A DNA stretch of 64,000 bases from Actinopolyspora mzabensis (GCF_900101095.1 NZ_FNFM01000004.1:248001-312000), one strand, 5' to 3'. Shown: positions 44,224 through 54,425, numbered from the stretch's first letter. Made by a program: numbers and translations. Notes: generated from the letters alone by a model not told the origin.

Positions 44224-45629
44224 CCGTACACCCGCTGTACGGCATCGCGGTACTTCTCGCGGATCTCCTCCCCACGACCCACGTCCCGGGCCTCGTGCGA
44301 TTCGCAACGCAACGGCCAATCCGGTGGCGCCTCGGAGCCCTTGGCCACCCAGGCGGCCTGTCTGGCGGCGCCGAGGGCGACGTACTCGGCCGCCTCCGGT
44401 ACCTGCACGTCCACTCCGAACAGCATCGGAGCGATAGCGCGCACCGCGGCCGACTCGGCGGCGCCCCCTATCAGCAGTACCCGCCGCACGGTCACCCCCA
44501 CGTTCCGCAGCGCGTCGATCCCGTCCGCGAGTCCGCAGAGCATTCCCTCCACGGCCGCGCGTGCCATGTTCTCCGGGGTCAGATTGCCGGTGCGCATTCC
44601 GGTCAACGTGCCCGTGGCGTCGGGCAGGTTGGGGGTGCGCTCGCCGTCGAGATAGGGCAACAGCGTCAGCCCCGCAGCGCCGGGTTCGGCCCGCAGCGCG
44701 AGTTCGTCCAACCCGGCGAGGTCTGTGCCCAGCGCGTTCGCCGTCGAGTCGAGCACCCGGGCCGCGTTCAGCGTGGCGATCAGCGGTAGGTAACGGCCGG
44801 TCGCGTCGCAGAATCCGGCCACCGCTCCCGTGGGGTCGCCACCCGGTTGTTCGGTCACCGCGAAGGCGGTACCCGAGGTTCCGACGGAGACGACCACATC
44901 ACCGGGTTCGATGCCGAGGCCGAGCGCCGCGGCCATGTTGTCGCCGGTGCCCGGCCCCAGGGTCGCCCCGCGCAGCTCTTCGAGCTCGGTGACCTCCCCG
45001 GCGGGTTCGTTCGGGGAGAGCACTTCGGGCAGCCGCGGGGCACGGTCGGACAGCACCTCGCGGCACAGTTCCGGCAGCCATTCCCCCGAAGCGGGGGAGA
45101 AGTAGCCGGTTCCCGAGGCGTCCCCGCGATCGGTGACGGCACGATCCGGACTCCCGGACAACCGCCAGGTCAGCCAGTCGTGCGGCAGCAGCACCCGGTC
45201 CAACCGCGCCGCGTTGGCGGGTTCGTTCTCGGCGAGCCAGGCGAGTTTGGTGAGCGTGAAGCTCGCCACCGGGACCAGCCCGGTGCGTTCGGCCAGTGCC
45301 GCTGAGCCGTGCCGTTCCGTCAGCCGCTCTGCCTGCGGCGCCGAACGGGTGTCGTTCCACAGCAGTGCGTCCCGCAGCACCGTGCCCGCGGAGTCGAGCG
45401 CGACCATGCCGTGTTGCTGTCCGGCCACGGACACGGCTTCGACGGGACCGGGGGCGGCATCGACCGCCTGCCGCACGGCCTCGCCGCAAGCCCGCCACCA
45501 CACCTCCGGATCTATCTCGGAGTGCGGTGGGTGGGAGGCCCTGCCCTCGGCGACGACGCTGCCGTCCTCGGCGTCGACGACCAGCGCCTTCGTGGACTGG
45601 GTGGAGGAATCCATCCCCAGAACGAACAC
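44220..45629 (-). CDS. xylB: Xylulokinase
   Basis: A 469-residue FGGY-family kinase making xylulose 5-phosphate. It begins VLGMDSSTQSTKALVVD (phosphate-binding loop), has VSVAGQQHGMVAL, the catalytic-base Asp in YLDGERTP and GGAAESAAVRAIAPMLF near the end. The GTG start at 45629 follows AAGGAGT. It lies 164 bases downstream of xylA on the same strand, with a hairpin between. Confidence 0.94.
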   Translation of the reverse strand: MFVLGMDSSTQSTKALVVDAEDGSVVAEGRASHPPHSEIDPEVWWRACGEAVRQAVDAAPGPVEAVSVAGQQHGMVALDSAGTVLRDALLWNDTRSAPQAERLTERHGSAALAERTGLVPVASFTLTKLAWLAENEPANAARLDRVLLPHDWLTWRLSGSPDRAVTDRGDASGTGYFSPASGEWLPELCREVLSDRAPRLPEVLSPNEPAGEVTELEELRGATLGPGTGDNMAAALGLGIEPGDVVVSVGTSGTAFAVTEQPGGDPTGAVAGFCDATGRYLPLIATLNAARVLDSTANALGTDLAGLDELALRAEPGAAGLTLLPYLDGERTPNLPDATGTLTGMRTGNLTPENMARAAVEGMLCGLADGIDALRNVGVTVRRVLLIGGAAESAAVRAIAPMLFGVDVQVPEAAEYVALGAARQAAWVAKGSEAPPDWPLRCESHEARDVGRGEEIREKYRDAVQRVYG

Positions 45630-45705
45630 GACGACTCCTTTCGCGGTGACCAGGAGAGCACCTCACGGGCGCGCTCGGGTCTCGTTCTCGTACGTGACGA
45701 CACGC

Positions 45706-45740
45706 GTCGAGCGCGTGTGCTCGTCACACACGCGCTCGAC
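45706..45740 (-). terminator. Hairpin between xylA and xylB
   Basis: Perfect 14-base arms GTCGAGCGCGTGTG and CACACGCGCTCGAC around a 7-base loop, 54 bases beyond the xylA stop. It could make xylB expression partly independent of xylA. Confidence 0.6.
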
Positions 45741-45793
45741 ACGAGTGTTGCCTGCCGCCGGTGGCAGTCGCCCCGCGGCTGTGGAGCGTGGGG

Positions 45794-46957
45794 TCAGCTC
45801 AGCCCCATCAGGTGCTCCAGCGCGAGCTGATCCAGCCACTCGTAGTGCATGGCGCGCTTACCCGCCTCATCCGGGTCGAACCCTTCCGAGGCGCTCAGCA
45901 GTTCCTCGGGCTTCTCGCCGGAGGCGAGCGTGGGACGAGCGAGTTCGTCCACTCGGGACGCCTGCAGCGCCTCCCGGACTCGCGGGTCGGCGCGGAAGGC
46001 CGCCGCCCTCTCCCGCAGGATCAGGTAGTTGCGCATGCACCCCGCAGCCGAGGTCCACACACCCTCGTCGTCCTCGGTGCGCGAGGGTTTGAAGTCGAAG
46101 TGCCTCGGCCCCTGGTAGCCTGCGTTCTCCAGCAGGTCGACCGTGAAGAACGCGCTCTTGAGGTCGCCCGCGCCGAACCGGAGGTCCTGGTCGAACTTGG
46201 CGCCGTGCTGGCCGTTGAGATCCAGGTGGAACAGTTTGCCCGCCCACAGTGCCTGGGCTATGCCGTGCACGTAGTTGAGCCCGGCCATCTGTTCGTGACC
46301 GACCTCCGGATTCACACCGACCATGTCGGGGTGTTCGAGCTGCTCGATGAACGAGAGCACGTGTCCCACCGTCGGCAGCAGGATGTCGCCACGCGGTTCG
46401 TTGGGTTTGGGCTCCAGCGCCAACCGCAGGTCGTAGCCGCGGTCCCGAACGAACTCGCAGACCGTGTCGATGCCCTCCTTGTAGCGGGCGAAGGCCGCAC
46501 GGGCGTCGATCCCCGCGTCGGTCTCGGCGCCTTCCCTACCACCCCAGGCGACGAAGGTCTTCGCGCCGAGTTCGGCGGCGAGTTCGACGTTGCGCAGCAT
46601 TTTGCGCAGTGCGAACCGGCGTATGTCCCTGTCGTTGGCCGTCAGGCCACCGTCCTTGAAGACCGGGTGTCCGAACAGGTTGGTGGTGATCATCGGCACG
46701 GTCATGCCGGTCTCGTCCAGCGCCTCGCGGAACCGCGAGATCACCCGCTGCCGCTCGGACTCGTCCGCCGCGAACGGGATCAGGTCGTCGTCGTGAAACG
46801 TGACTCCCCAGGCTCCCAACTCCGCCAGGCGGTGTACCGCCCGCACCGGGTCGAGTTCCGGCCGAGTGGGAGCTCCGAACGGATCGGCTCCCTGGAAACC
46901 GACCGTCCAGAGTCCGAATGAGAACTTGTCGGCCGCGGCGGGTGAGTAGTCGCTCAC
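45794..46957 (-). CDS. xylA: Xylose isomerase
   Basis: A 387-residue enzyme of the short Streptomyces class, converting xylose to xylulose. The catalytic His55 and Asp58 lie in [12 protein letters not shown]. The metal-site Glu and Lys are in [14 protein letters not shown], later ligands in [13 protein letters not shown] and [24 protein letters not shown] precedes the ATG. Control by the ROK repressor downstream in the locus is likely. Confidence 0.96.
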   Translation of the reverse strand: MSDYSPAAADKFSFGLWTVGFQGADPFGAPTRPELDPVRAVHRLAELGAWGVTFHDDDLIPFAADESERQRVISRFREALDETGMTVPMITTNLFGHPVFKDGGLTANDRDIRRFALRKMLRNVELAAELGAKTFVAWGGREGAETDAGIDARAAFARYKEGIDTVCEFVRDRGYDLRLALEPKPNEPRGDILLPTVGHVLSFIEQLEHPDMVGVNPEVGHEQMAGLNYVHGIAQALWAGKLFHLDLNGQHGAKFDQDLRFGAGDLKSAFFTVDLLENAGYQGPRHFDFKPSRTEDDEGVWTSAAGCMRNYLILRERAAAFRADPRVREALQASRVDELARPTLASGEKPEELLSASEGFDPDEAGKRAMHYEWLDQLALEHLMGLS

Positions 46958-47005
46958 TTGTTGCTCCTTTCAGGGGAACGGCATTGCCGTCCACTGGGGA
47001 CGGGT

Positions 47006-47031
47006 GGGGAGCCGGTGACCACCGGCTCCCC
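47006..47031 (-). terminator. Hairpin after the GH3 gene
   Basis: Perfect 11-base arms GGGGAGCCGGT and ACCGGCTCCCC with a 4-base loop, 7 bases beyond the stop of the minus-strand GH3 gene and before xylA. Confidence 0.65.
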
Positions 47032-47038
47032 GACTCGG

Positions 47039-49762
47039 TCACCGAACCTTGACGACGAACTCCGTCGATTCGGTGTGACCGCGATAGCGCACGGTCGCGG
47101 TGACCGTGGCGACTCCGGAATCACGGGTGCGAATCACCCCGTGCGGATCCACCGACACCACCCCCGGTCGGTTGCTGCGGTAGTGCACCCGCATTCCGGG
47201 AGGCAGGGGTTTGTCGCGCTCGTCCGCGACATGTCCGACGAGCGTGCCGTCGTCGAACGAGACCGTCGTGCGCGGCCGGACCACGGTGTCGCGATCGAAG
47301 ACCCTGCGCACCGTGATCCCGCGCTCGGCGTCCCCGGCAGCCCGCGGTGTGGTGCTCACAGCGGCGGGAGTCGGGCGTAGCTCGCCGTGCACCGTCACAC
47401 GCTCGCTGTCGGCGGCGTCCGAGCTAGAACTCGAGTGGGCCAGGCGGAACTCGTATCCACTGTCGCTGATCTCGTAGCGGTTCCGCTGTTGCTCGAACAG
47501 CGCCAGCTCACGCACCGGGATCGTGAACTCGACACGCTTGCTCTCGTGCGGCCGGAGCGAGACCTTCTCGAAGCCGACGAGCCGTTCGTCCGGACGTTCG
47601 GCCCGGTCCGCCTTCGACGCGGCGGCGTAGAGCTGCACCACGTCGGAGCCCGCGACATCTCCGGTGTTGGTGATCCGCGCACTGGCGCGGACCTTGCCGT
47701 TGGCGTTGACGTGTTCGCGGTGGATCCGCAGATCACCGTATTCGAACTCGGTGTAGCCGAGTCCGTGACCGAACGGGTAGGCGGCCTGGCCGTCGAAGTA
47801 CATGTAGGTCCGGCCGGGTTGCGAGTCGGTCGGCCTGATCCCGTAGTCGCCGATCGACGGCAGCTGGGAATCGTTCCGGTACCAGGTGAACGGCAGGTGC
47901 CCGCTGGGGTTGGTCTCGCCGAGCAGCACGTCGGCCAGCGCCTCGCCCTTGCGCTGCCCGTTGTAGGAGCTCCACAGCATCGCCGACACATCGGAGGCGA
48001 AGCTGCTCACGTCGACAGCCCCGATGGTCTCCATGTAGACCACCGTGTTCGGGTTGTTCGCCGCTACCTTGTTGATCAGCTCCGTCTGCGGTTCCGGCAG
48101 TCGCAGCGTCTCCCGGTCCTCGTCCTCCTTGGCGGTGCTCTCGTCCGTGCCGCCGTAGACGACCACCGCGTCGAAGTCGGCGGAGGCGCGCACCGAGTTC
48201 CGGTTCAGCTGGTGCTCGGTACCGGGCTTCGTGCCGGGGAGGTAGTCCACGACCGCGTCGGGGTTGATCTCCTCGACGGCCCGCTTGAGCCCCTCGTAGC
48301 CGTTGACGCCGTTGGCACGGCCGGACGGCCCCTGGTCGCTGGAGTAGCCACCCAGATACATCTGCTCCGGATTGGCGTGGTCACCGATCACCGCCAGCCG
48401 GTACTGCCCCGACTCCGGTATCCGCAGCGGCAGCAACTTGCCACCTTCCTCGGTGGGCTTGTTGCGCAGCATCACTATTGATTCGGAAGCCGCCTCGCTG
48501 GCGAGGTTCAGGCGTTGCGGTGTCTGGGTCACCGCGTCGTTCGACTCCGCGTTCTCCCAGCTGCCCTTGGGAACGCGTTCCCTGGCGCGCTGGACCCAGG
48601 GCACCTGGTCGGGGTCGTCGAACTCGCCGAGTCGGATCCGCACCGTGAACATCCGGATCAACGAGGCGTCCATGAAGTTCTCGGTGTAGACGCCGTTGTG
48701 GGTCTCGATCTTCTGCTGGGCGGCCTCGGGCAGCGTGTTACCGAAGTTGTGCTCGTCGTGGTAGCCCTGGTTGCAGTTGAGGTCCACACCGGCCGCGTTG
48801 GCGTAGGCGTTGCGCTCGATGTGGTCGAGCGGTTCCTCCTCGCCCTCCGGTTTCCAGTGGTGGCCGTGCTGGATCTCGTAGACCGAGTCGCAGTCGGAGG
48901 TGAAGAACCCGTCGAACCCGAAGGTCTTTCTGGCCAGCGTGTCCAGCAGACCGACGTCGGCCGAGGCGGGCACCCCGTTGACCCTGTTGTAGGCGGTCAT
49001 GATCGAAGCGGGCGAGCTTTCGCGGATCACTTCCTTGAACGGAGCCGTGTAGTACTCGCGCAGCGTCCGCTCGTCCATGTTCGACGTGCCGGTGAGCCGG
49101 TTGAACTCGCTGTTGTTCGCAGCGAAGTGCTTGATCGTGGTGCTGGTCTTGAGGTAGCCCTCCGAGGAGGGCAGCAGGTTGCCCTGCTTGTCCTTGCCCT
49201 CCATGCCGTTGACGTACTGCGAGGCCATGGCCGCGGTCAGGCCCGGGTCCTCGCTGAAGGTCTCGTCGTTGCGGCCCCACCTCGGATCGCGGCTCAGGTT
49301 GATGGTGGGGGAGTAGAAGTTGAGGTCGAGACTGTTGTCACGTACCACCTCGCGGGCCTCGCTGGAGGTGGCCTGCGCGACCCGGTACATCAGGTCGGGG
49401 TTCCAGGTGGAGCCCATGGACAGGCTCACCGGGTACGAGGTGGTGTTGGTCAGTATCTCGGGGTTGCCCTCCTCGTTGTACTGCTCCCGTGCGACGCCGT
49501 GTGCCGCTTCGTTCCACCAGCCGTAGGAACGCACCTCGAGCCGGGGGATGGCGGGTGCCTGACTGCTGATCAGCTGTGACGCCTTCTCGGACGGCGTCAT
49601 CCGCGAGACCAGGTCGGCGGCACGTTCCCGGGCCGAGTAGCTCTGGTCCAGGTAAACGGGGGTCTCTTCGGCTCTCTCCTGGGCCAGCGCGGGTGCGGTG
49701 GACAGCGCACAACTCACGCACAGGCCGAGGGTCACCAGGAGACGTGTCGGTCGTCGTCTCAT
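47039..49762 (-). CDS. Secreted GH3 beta-xylosidase/beta-glucosidase
   Basis: A 907-residue extracellular glycosidase. A signal peptide occupies about 1-29 (MRRRPTRLLVTLG to ALA). The GH3 N-terminal barrel has YGWWNEAAHGVA and NLSRDPRWGRNDETFSEDP, with the nucleophile Asp290 in FFTSDCDSV. The GH3 C-terminal domain, a fibronectin-III-like domain (about 680-770) and a final Big2-like beta domain (PGMRVHYRSNRPGVVSVDP) follow. The ATG at 49762 has GGAGAG at good spacing and gives a clean signal peptide, whereas the longer frame does not. The sequence is closest in style to beta-xylosidases, and the xyl neighbours support xylo-oligosaccharides. Confidence 0.9.
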   Translation of the reverse strand: MRRRPTRLLVTLGLCVSCALSTAPALAQERAEETPVYLDQSYSARERAADLVSRMTPSEKASQLISSQAPAIPRLEVRSYGWWNEAAHGVAREQYNEEGNPEILTNTTSYPVSLSMGSTWNPDLMYRVAQATSSEAREVVRDNSLDLNFYSPTINLSRDPRWGRNDETFSEDPGLTAAMASQYVNGMEGKDKQGNLLPSSEGYLKTSTTIKHFAANNSEFNRLTGTSNMDERTLREYYTAPFKEVIRESSPASIMTAYNRVNGVPASADVGLLDTLARKTFGFDGFFTSDCDSVYEIQHGHHWKPEGEEEPLDHIERNAYANAAGVDLNCNQGYHDEHNFGNTLPEAAQQKIETHNGVYTENFMDASLIRMFTVRIRLGEFDDPDQVPWVQRARERVPKGSWENAESNDAVTQTPQRLNLASEAASESIVMLRNKPTEEGGKLLPLRIPESGQYRLAVIGDHANPEQMYLGGYSSDQGPSGRANGVNGYEGLKRAVEEINPDAVVDYLPGTKPGTEHQLNRNSVRASADFDAVVVYGGTDESTAKEDEDRETLRLPEPQTELINKVAANNPNTVVYMETIGAVDVSSFASDVSAMLWSSYNGQRKGEALADVLLGETNPSGHLPFTWYRNDSQLPSIGDYGIRPTDSQPGRTYMYFDGQAAYPFGHGLGYTEFEYGDLRIHREHVNANGKVRASARITNTGDVAGSDVVQLYAAASKADRAERPDERLVGFEKVSLRPHESKRVEFTIPVRELALFEQQRNRYEISDSGYEFRLAHSSSSSDAADSERVTVHGELRPTPAAVSTTPRAAGDAERGITVRRVFDRDTVVRPRTTVSFDDGTLVGHVADERDKPLPPGMRVHYRSNRPGVVSVDPHGVIRTRDSGVATVTATVRYRGHTESTEFVVKVR

Positions 49763-49867
49763 CCAGCTCTCCGTCAACTCGGTGCCAAATGTCGTTCGGT
49801 TTCGACAGCGGGACCGGATTCCGTCGTTCACCGGTTCGCCGCTGCCGCGGATCCTTCGTTGTGACGT

Positions 49868-49902
49868 GTTAAATATTATTTGTAAGAGGTAAAAACAAAA
49901 TG
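49868..49902. promoter_or_regulatory. AT-rich patch between GH3 and ROK genes
   Basis: A run of about 35 bases that is strongly A/T-rich in otherwise GC-rich DNA (TTAAATATTATTTG, then GTAAAAACAAAAT). Imperfect symmetry, with ATTATTTGT facing AAACAAAAT, resembles operators of ROK-family repressors such as NagC/Mlc/XylR. It lies in the divergent promoter of the GH3 and ROK genes. Confidence 0.5.
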
Positions 49903-49947
49903 AGCGGCGTGTCAACCCCCACACCCGTTGGCGCCGCGCAACGGTGC

Positions 49948-49975
49948 AACGTTGACTGGCGAACGTTGACTGGCG
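49948..49975 (+). repeat. Perfect 14-base tandem repeat before the ROK gene
   Basis: AACGTTGACTGGCG occurs twice in exact head-to-tail tandem, ending 32 bases before the ROK start. It contains TTGACT twice, so it may duplicate a -35 element or a regulator half-site. Confidence 0.6.
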
Positions 49976-50007
49976 AGGGAAGCAATGAGCCGTGAAGCGA
50001 GGACCAC

Positions 50008-51201
50008 GTGACCGCATCGACCGCGCAGGGCCGCGATCCGGCGAGCCTGCGACGTCACAATCTCCGGGCGCTGCTGCGCCACCTGCATCTGCGGGGCCCC
50101 ACCAGCCGGGTCGGACTCGGCCAGGTGACCGGGCTCACCCGCAGCGCCATCGCGGACCTGGTGGGGGAGCTGACCGAACGCGGGTTGGTGCTGGAAAGCG
50201 GGTCGAGCCAGCAGCAGCCGGGCAGGACCGGCCGGGGGCGTCCCCCGCTGATCGTCTCGCTGCGTGACGAACGCGCCTACGTCCTCGCCATAGCCGTTGA
50301 CGTGGACACCGTACGGATCGGCAGAGTGGGGTTGGGGGGCAACGTTCTCGAGGAGATGGCAACCCAGCACGAGCATGTGCCCGGCGACCCCACCCCGGGA
50401 CTGGAGCAGCTCGCAAGACTGGTCCGGGAACTCGTGACGACCACCGAGGCCCCGCCCATCGCGGTGGGGGTGGCGGTGCCCGGCCTGGTTCGGGACGAGG
50501 ACGGGGTGGTCACCCGCGCTCCCAACCTCGGTTGGCACGAGCTGGCGCTCGGACAACGACTGCGCGAGCTGGCGGAGATCACGGCTCCGGTGGTGGTCGG
50601 CAACGAGGCCCGGCTGGCCGCCCTGGCCGAACACCGGCGCGGTGCGGGCAGGGATCGAACCGATCTGGTTTACGTCTCCGCGGGTGTCGGTGTGGGCGCC
50701 GGGATCGTGGCGCACGACCAGCTGCTCACCGGCAACACCGGATACGCGGGCGAGATCGGGCACATGATCACGAATCCCGGCGGCAGAACCTGCCACTGCG
50801 GTGCTCGGGGGTGCTGGGAAACCGAGATCGGGGCCGATGCCCTGCTGCGGCGGATCGGTGTCGTGGAGCCCGCCGACAGACAGTCCGAACTGGAGCGCCT
50901 GTTCGAGCGTGCCGAACAGGGGGAAGCCGAAGCGCTCGACGCGTTCCGGCAGCTCTGTACACCGGTCGCGACCGGCCTGGCCAACATGATCAATATCTTC
51001 GATCCGGGGCTGGTACTGCTCGGGGGGCTGCTGCGGCCTCTGCTGCGGTATGCCGAGGGCGAACTGCGCTACAACCTCGAACGCATCCGGGGACTGCCCG
51101 AACTGCCGGTGGAGCTCGGCAGCGCTCGGCTGGGAGAGCAGGGGCACCTGCTCGGTGCCGCCGAAGCCGCGGTGAGCAGCTTCCTGGCGTCCTTCGAATA
51201 A
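50008..51201 (+). CDS. xylR: ROK-family xylose repressor
   Basis: A 397-residue regulator. The N-terminal winged helix (about 12-75) includes SRVGLGQVTGLTRSAIADLVGELTERGLV. The ROK sugar-kinase-like domain keeps the zinc site GHMITNPGGRTCHCGARGCWE-type His and Cys residues (text at about 250-270). The start is GTG. It is divergent from the GH3 gene and flanked by xylA/xylB and GH31, so xylose or xylobiose is the likely ligand. Confidence 0.9.
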   Translation: MTASTAQGRDPASLRRHNLRALLRHLHLRGPTSRVGLGQVTGLTRSAIADLVGELTERGLVLESGSSQQQPGRTGRGRPPLIVSLRDERAYVLAIAVDVDTVRIGRVGLGGNVLEEMATQHEHVPGDPTPGLEQLARLVRELVTTTEAPPIAVGVAVPGLVRDEDGVVTRAPNLGWHELALGQRLRELAEITAPVVVGNEARLAALAEHRRGAGRDRTDLVYVSAGVGVGAGIVAHDQLLTGNTGYAGEIGHMITNPGGRTCHCGARGCWETEIGADALLRRIGVVEPADRQSELERLFERAEQGEAEALDAFRQLCTPVATGLANMINIFDPGLVLLGGLLRPLLRYAEGELRYNLERIRGLPELPVELGSARLGEQGHLLGAAEAAVSSFLASFE

Positions 51202-51352
51202 CTCCCGAGCGTTCCTGCCCGCCGGAGTGGGCAACCCGCCCCCGACCGGAGACGAAGGGGCGCTCGGACCTGTAACCGCCGTCCCGCCACATCGAACCGC
51301 CCTCGTGCCGCTTCGTCCCGCCGAGCGCGCGGCCCGTAGTGGCCGTGTGCTC

Positions 51353-51396
51353 CCGGTTCCGGTGGTGCCGACACGCGTCGACGCCACCGGAACCGG
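51353..51396. terminator. Bidirectional hairpin between xylR and GH31
   Basis: Perfect 13-base arms CCGGTTCCGGTGG and CCACCGGAACCGG with an 18-base spacer, between two convergent genes. Confidence 0.6.
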
Positions 51397-51482
51397 GCGG
51401 AGCCCACAACGGGGATCGCGCGCCCGTGCGTGCGGCGAGCGTCCCGCCGCGCACCAGGAGCTCACCACTGCGGTTTTCCCGC

Positions 51483-53468
51483 CTACGTGCCCAGTTCCAC
51501 GCTCGCGCCCTCACGGCGGAACACCGGCACCGTCTCCAGCGGAGCCTCGGTCGTGATCGTGGTGCCGCCGTCGAACGCCCGACCTCCCCAAGCGCCGACC
51601 CACCTGTCGCCGCTGGGCAGCCGTACCGAACGCTCCCGTGCGCCGTACTCGGTCACGGGAGCCACCAGCACGTCCGGCCCCAGCAGGAACTGGTCCTCGA
51701 CATCCCACGCACCCTCGTCGTCCGGATAGTCGACGAACAACGGGCGCATCGGCGGCAGACCGCGTTCGTGGGCCACGCGCATCTGCTCCATCAGGTACGG
51801 CCGGAGCCGCTCCCGGAGGAACAGCATCTCGCGGATCGACTCGTAGGCCTGTTCGCCGAACGACCACACCTCGTTGGGGCCACCGGTCATCTCCGGACCC
51901 AGCGGCATCCGCGGATCACGGTTTCCGTGCAGCCGGAACAGCGGGCAGAACACCCCGTACTGGAACCACCGCACCACCAGCTCCCGGAAGTACTCCGAAT
52001 CGGGATCGCCACCGTGGAACCCGCCGATGTCCGTGGTCCACCAGGGAATCCCGGACAACGCGACGTTCAGTCCGGCACGCACCTGAGCCCGCAGCGACTC
52101 GAAGGTGGCGTCGATGTCGCCGGACCACAAAGCCGCACCGTAGCGTTGGCTGCCGGCCCACGCGGAACGACACAGTGACACGATCTCGGTCTCGCCCTCC
52201 TCCCGCATCCCGTCGTGGAATCCCTGCGCGTGCCGCAGCGGATACAGGTTGAACACCTCCCGGCCCGGCCCCTCCGCGAACCGCAGGTTCTCCGGAGTAC
52301 CGGGGCGGATCTCCGGTTCACAGGCGTCCAACCACCAGACCCGCACTCCCAGGTCGTAGTAGTGCTCCCGCGCCCGGTCCCAGACGAACCGGCGGGCCCG
52401 GGGGTTCGTGGCGTCGTAGAAGGCAACGGGCATCTCGACGTCGAACCCCTTGTCCCGCCACGGCGCGTGGTAGGGCACTCCGGCCTCGGTCTCGACCAGC
52501 AATCCCTCCTGCCGCATTCGCTCGAAGTTCTCGCTGAGCGGGTTGACCGAGGGCCAGATCGAGACCATCAGGCGCACTCCGGCCTCGTCGAGCTCGCGCA
52601 GCATGGCCGCCGGGTCCGGGTACTCCGCCGGGTCGAACTTCCACTCGCCGAGGTGCGTCCAGTGGAAGAAGTCCGCGACGATCACCGACAGCGGCAGTTC
52701 GCGACGCCGGTACTCCCGGACCACCTCCAACAGCTCCTCCTGGGAGCGGTAACGCAGTTTGCTCTGCCAGAACCCGGCGGCCCACTCCGGGAGCACGGGG
52801 GGACGGCCGGTGACCTCGGTGTAGTTACCCAGCAGCTCGGCAGGCGTCCGGCCGGTGGTGACCCAGTAGTCCAGCTGCCTGGTGCTGTCGGCCACCCACC
52901 TGGTCCCGTTGTGCGCGAACTCGACCCTGCCGACCGCCGGGTTGTTCCACAGAAAGCCGTATCCCCTGCTGGAGAGCAGGAAGGGAATGGAGACCTCCGC
53001 GTTGCGCTGCACCAGATCCAGCACGGTCCCCTTCTGGTCGAGCAGTCCGTGCGTGTGCTGCCCCAGCCCGTAGATCCGCTCCCCGTCGTAGGCCCGGAAA
53101 CACTGCTCCATGCGCCTGCTGCTGCCGGAGCTGGACCCGTAGAGCCGCGGGCCGGGCCACCAGAAGTGCGCGGGTTGCTCAGCCAGCAGTTCCGTACCGT
53201 CACTCGTGTCGACGAAACGCAGCATTCCCGCCGTGTCGATCTCGGCCGCCAGCGCACCGTTGGTGATCCGGGCGAGGGACTCCTCGACGGTTATTTCGGG
53301 AACCTCGCCCGATCCGGGGCGTTCGACGAGCGCTCCCGGAAGATCGTCGACCAGCGGAGCGAATCCGGCTCGCACCCGCAGGCTGTCCCCGCCCCAGGGT
53401 TCGATCCGAAGGGTCTCCTGGCCGTTGTTCCACTCCAATGCCCCGTCGCTCTCGTGGGCACCTCGCAT
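51483..53468 (-). CDS. GH31 alpha-xylosidase-type glycosidase
   Basis: A 661-residue cytoplasmic retaining glycosidase (no signal peptide). GH31 landmarks are the nucleophile Asp381 in WWLDACEPE, the acid/base Asp451 in WSGDID, and GLGQHTHGLLDQKG in the N-terminal beta domain. The sequence type (WNNPAVGRVEFA, PVLPEWAAGFWQSKLRY) matches alpha-xylosidases of the YicI group, which remove alpha-1,6-xylose from xyloglucan oligosaccharides. It follows the ABC importer genes on the same strand, so it likely processes the imported sugar. Alpha-glucosidase is the alternative. Confidence 0.87.
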   Translation of the reverse strand: MRGAHESDGALEWNNGQETLRIEPWGGDSLRVRAGFAPLVDDLPGALVERPGSGEVPEITVEESLARITNGALAAEIDTAGMLRFVDTSDGTELLAEQPAHFWWPGPRLYGSSSGSSRRMEQCFRAYDGERIYGLGQHTHGLLDQKGTVLDLVQRNAEVSIPFLLSSRGYGFLWNNPAVGRVEFAHNGTRWVADSTRQLDYWVTTGRTPAELLGNYTEVTGRPPVLPEWAAGFWQSKLRYRSQEELLEVVREYRRRELPLSVIVADFFHWTHLGEWKFDPAEYPDPAAMLRELDEAGVRLMVSIWPSVNPLSENFERMRQEGLLVETEAGVPYHAPWRDKGFDVEMPVAFYDATNPRARRFVWDRAREHYYDLGVRVWWLDACEPEIRPGTPENLRFAEGPGREVFNLYPLRHAQGFHDGMREEGETEIVSLCRSAWAGSQRYGAALWSGDIDATFESLRAQVRAGLNVALSGIPWWTTDIGGFHGGDPDSEYFRELVVRWFQYGVFCPLFRLHGNRDPRMPLGPEMTGGPNEVWSFGEQAYESIREMLFLRERLRPYLMEQMRVAHERGLPPMRPLFVDYPDDEGAWDVEDQFLLGPDVLVAPVTEYGARERSVRLPSGDRWVGAWGGRAFDGGTTITTEAPLETVPVFRREGASVELGT

Positions 53469-53606
53469 GATTCCGCCTTCCTGTAGCCGTGGTCGATCGG
53501 AGCCTCACCCGGGTCCGCGGGACCGGAAGAGCTCGGTCGTGTCGAAGAGCTCCGGAACCGCTCCTCGGTGAGCGCGGAACGATCCGTTTCCGCGAACCTC
53601 GTGACG

Positions 53607-54425
53607 TCATTCCTTCACGCCGCCCCCCGTGATTCCCGCCGCCACGTAGCGCTGTGCCGTCAGCAGCAGCACGGCGGCGGGAATGGAGGCGAGTACGGCG
53701 GTGGCCATGACCCCGTTCCAGTTCGTCGTCTGGTTCCCCACGAAGCGATAGATCCCCACCGTGATCGGTTGAATGGTGTTGCCGGTGGTGAAGCTGACCG
53801 CGAACAGGAAGTCCGCCCAGGCGAACAGGAAACTGAACAGCCCTGCAGTGATAACCGCGTTGCGGCACACCGGGAGCACCACGGAGCCGAAAGTGCGCCA
53901 CTGGCCACAGCCGTCCACCCGGGCCGCCTCGATCAGTTCGCCGGGAACCCCGCTCATGAAGGTGCGCAGTATCAGCACCGCGAACGGTACGGTCAGCGTC
54001 GAATCGGCCAGGATCATGCCGGGGTAGCTGTCCAGCAGCCCGACCCCGCTGAAGATCGGATACAGCGAGTTGGCCATCACGATTCCGGGAACCATCTGCA
54101 CCAGCAGTACGACCAGCACCAGCGCGAGCGTGCCGCGCAGCCGGAACCGCGCGAGGGCGTAGGCGGCCGGGGCGCTCACCACCAGCGTGAACACCACGGT
54201 GCCCAATGCGATCACCAGGCTGGTCACCAGATGTGAACCCTGCGTGCGGATGGCCTCGGCATAGCCGCTCCAGGTCGGGTCGAACGGGAACCAGGCGGGC
54301 GGTGTCCGCAGCAACGCGTCGCTGCTCTGCAGCGAAACGTTGACCATCCAGTAGACCGGTGCGAGGAATACGAGCACCAGTACGATTCCGACAGCGGTGT
54401 TCAGGACGCGTCGCGTGGTGGTCAT
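53607..54425 (-). CDS. Sugar ABC transporter permease (MalG type)
   Basis: A 272-residue inner-membrane permease with six hydrophobic segments and the ATPase-contact EAA loop EAARVDGCGQWRTFGSVVLPV. It overlaps the upstream permease by 4 bases. No ATPase gene is in the cluster; actinomycete sugar importers of this type usually share an MsiK-like ATPase coded elsewhere. Confidence 0.92.
   Translation of the reverse strand: MTTTRRVLNTAVGIVLVLVFLAPVYWMVNVSLQSSDALLRTPPAWFPFDPTWSGYAEAIRTQGSHLVTSLVIALGTVVFTLVVSAPAAYALARFRLRGTLALVLVVLLVQMVPGIVMANSLYPIFSGVGLLDSYPGMILADSTLTVPFAVLILRTFMSGVPGELIEAARVDGCGQWRTFGSVVLPVCRNAVITAGLFSFLFAWADFLFAVSFTTGNTIQPITVGIYRFVGNQTTNWNGVMATAVLASIPAAVLLLTAQRYVAAGITGGGVKE

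Noticed and set aside
49948-49975. CRISPR-like repeat
   Set aside because: Two adjoining 14-base copies with no spacers and no cas genes; it is a simple tandem duplication. No CRISPR array is visible anywhere in the window.
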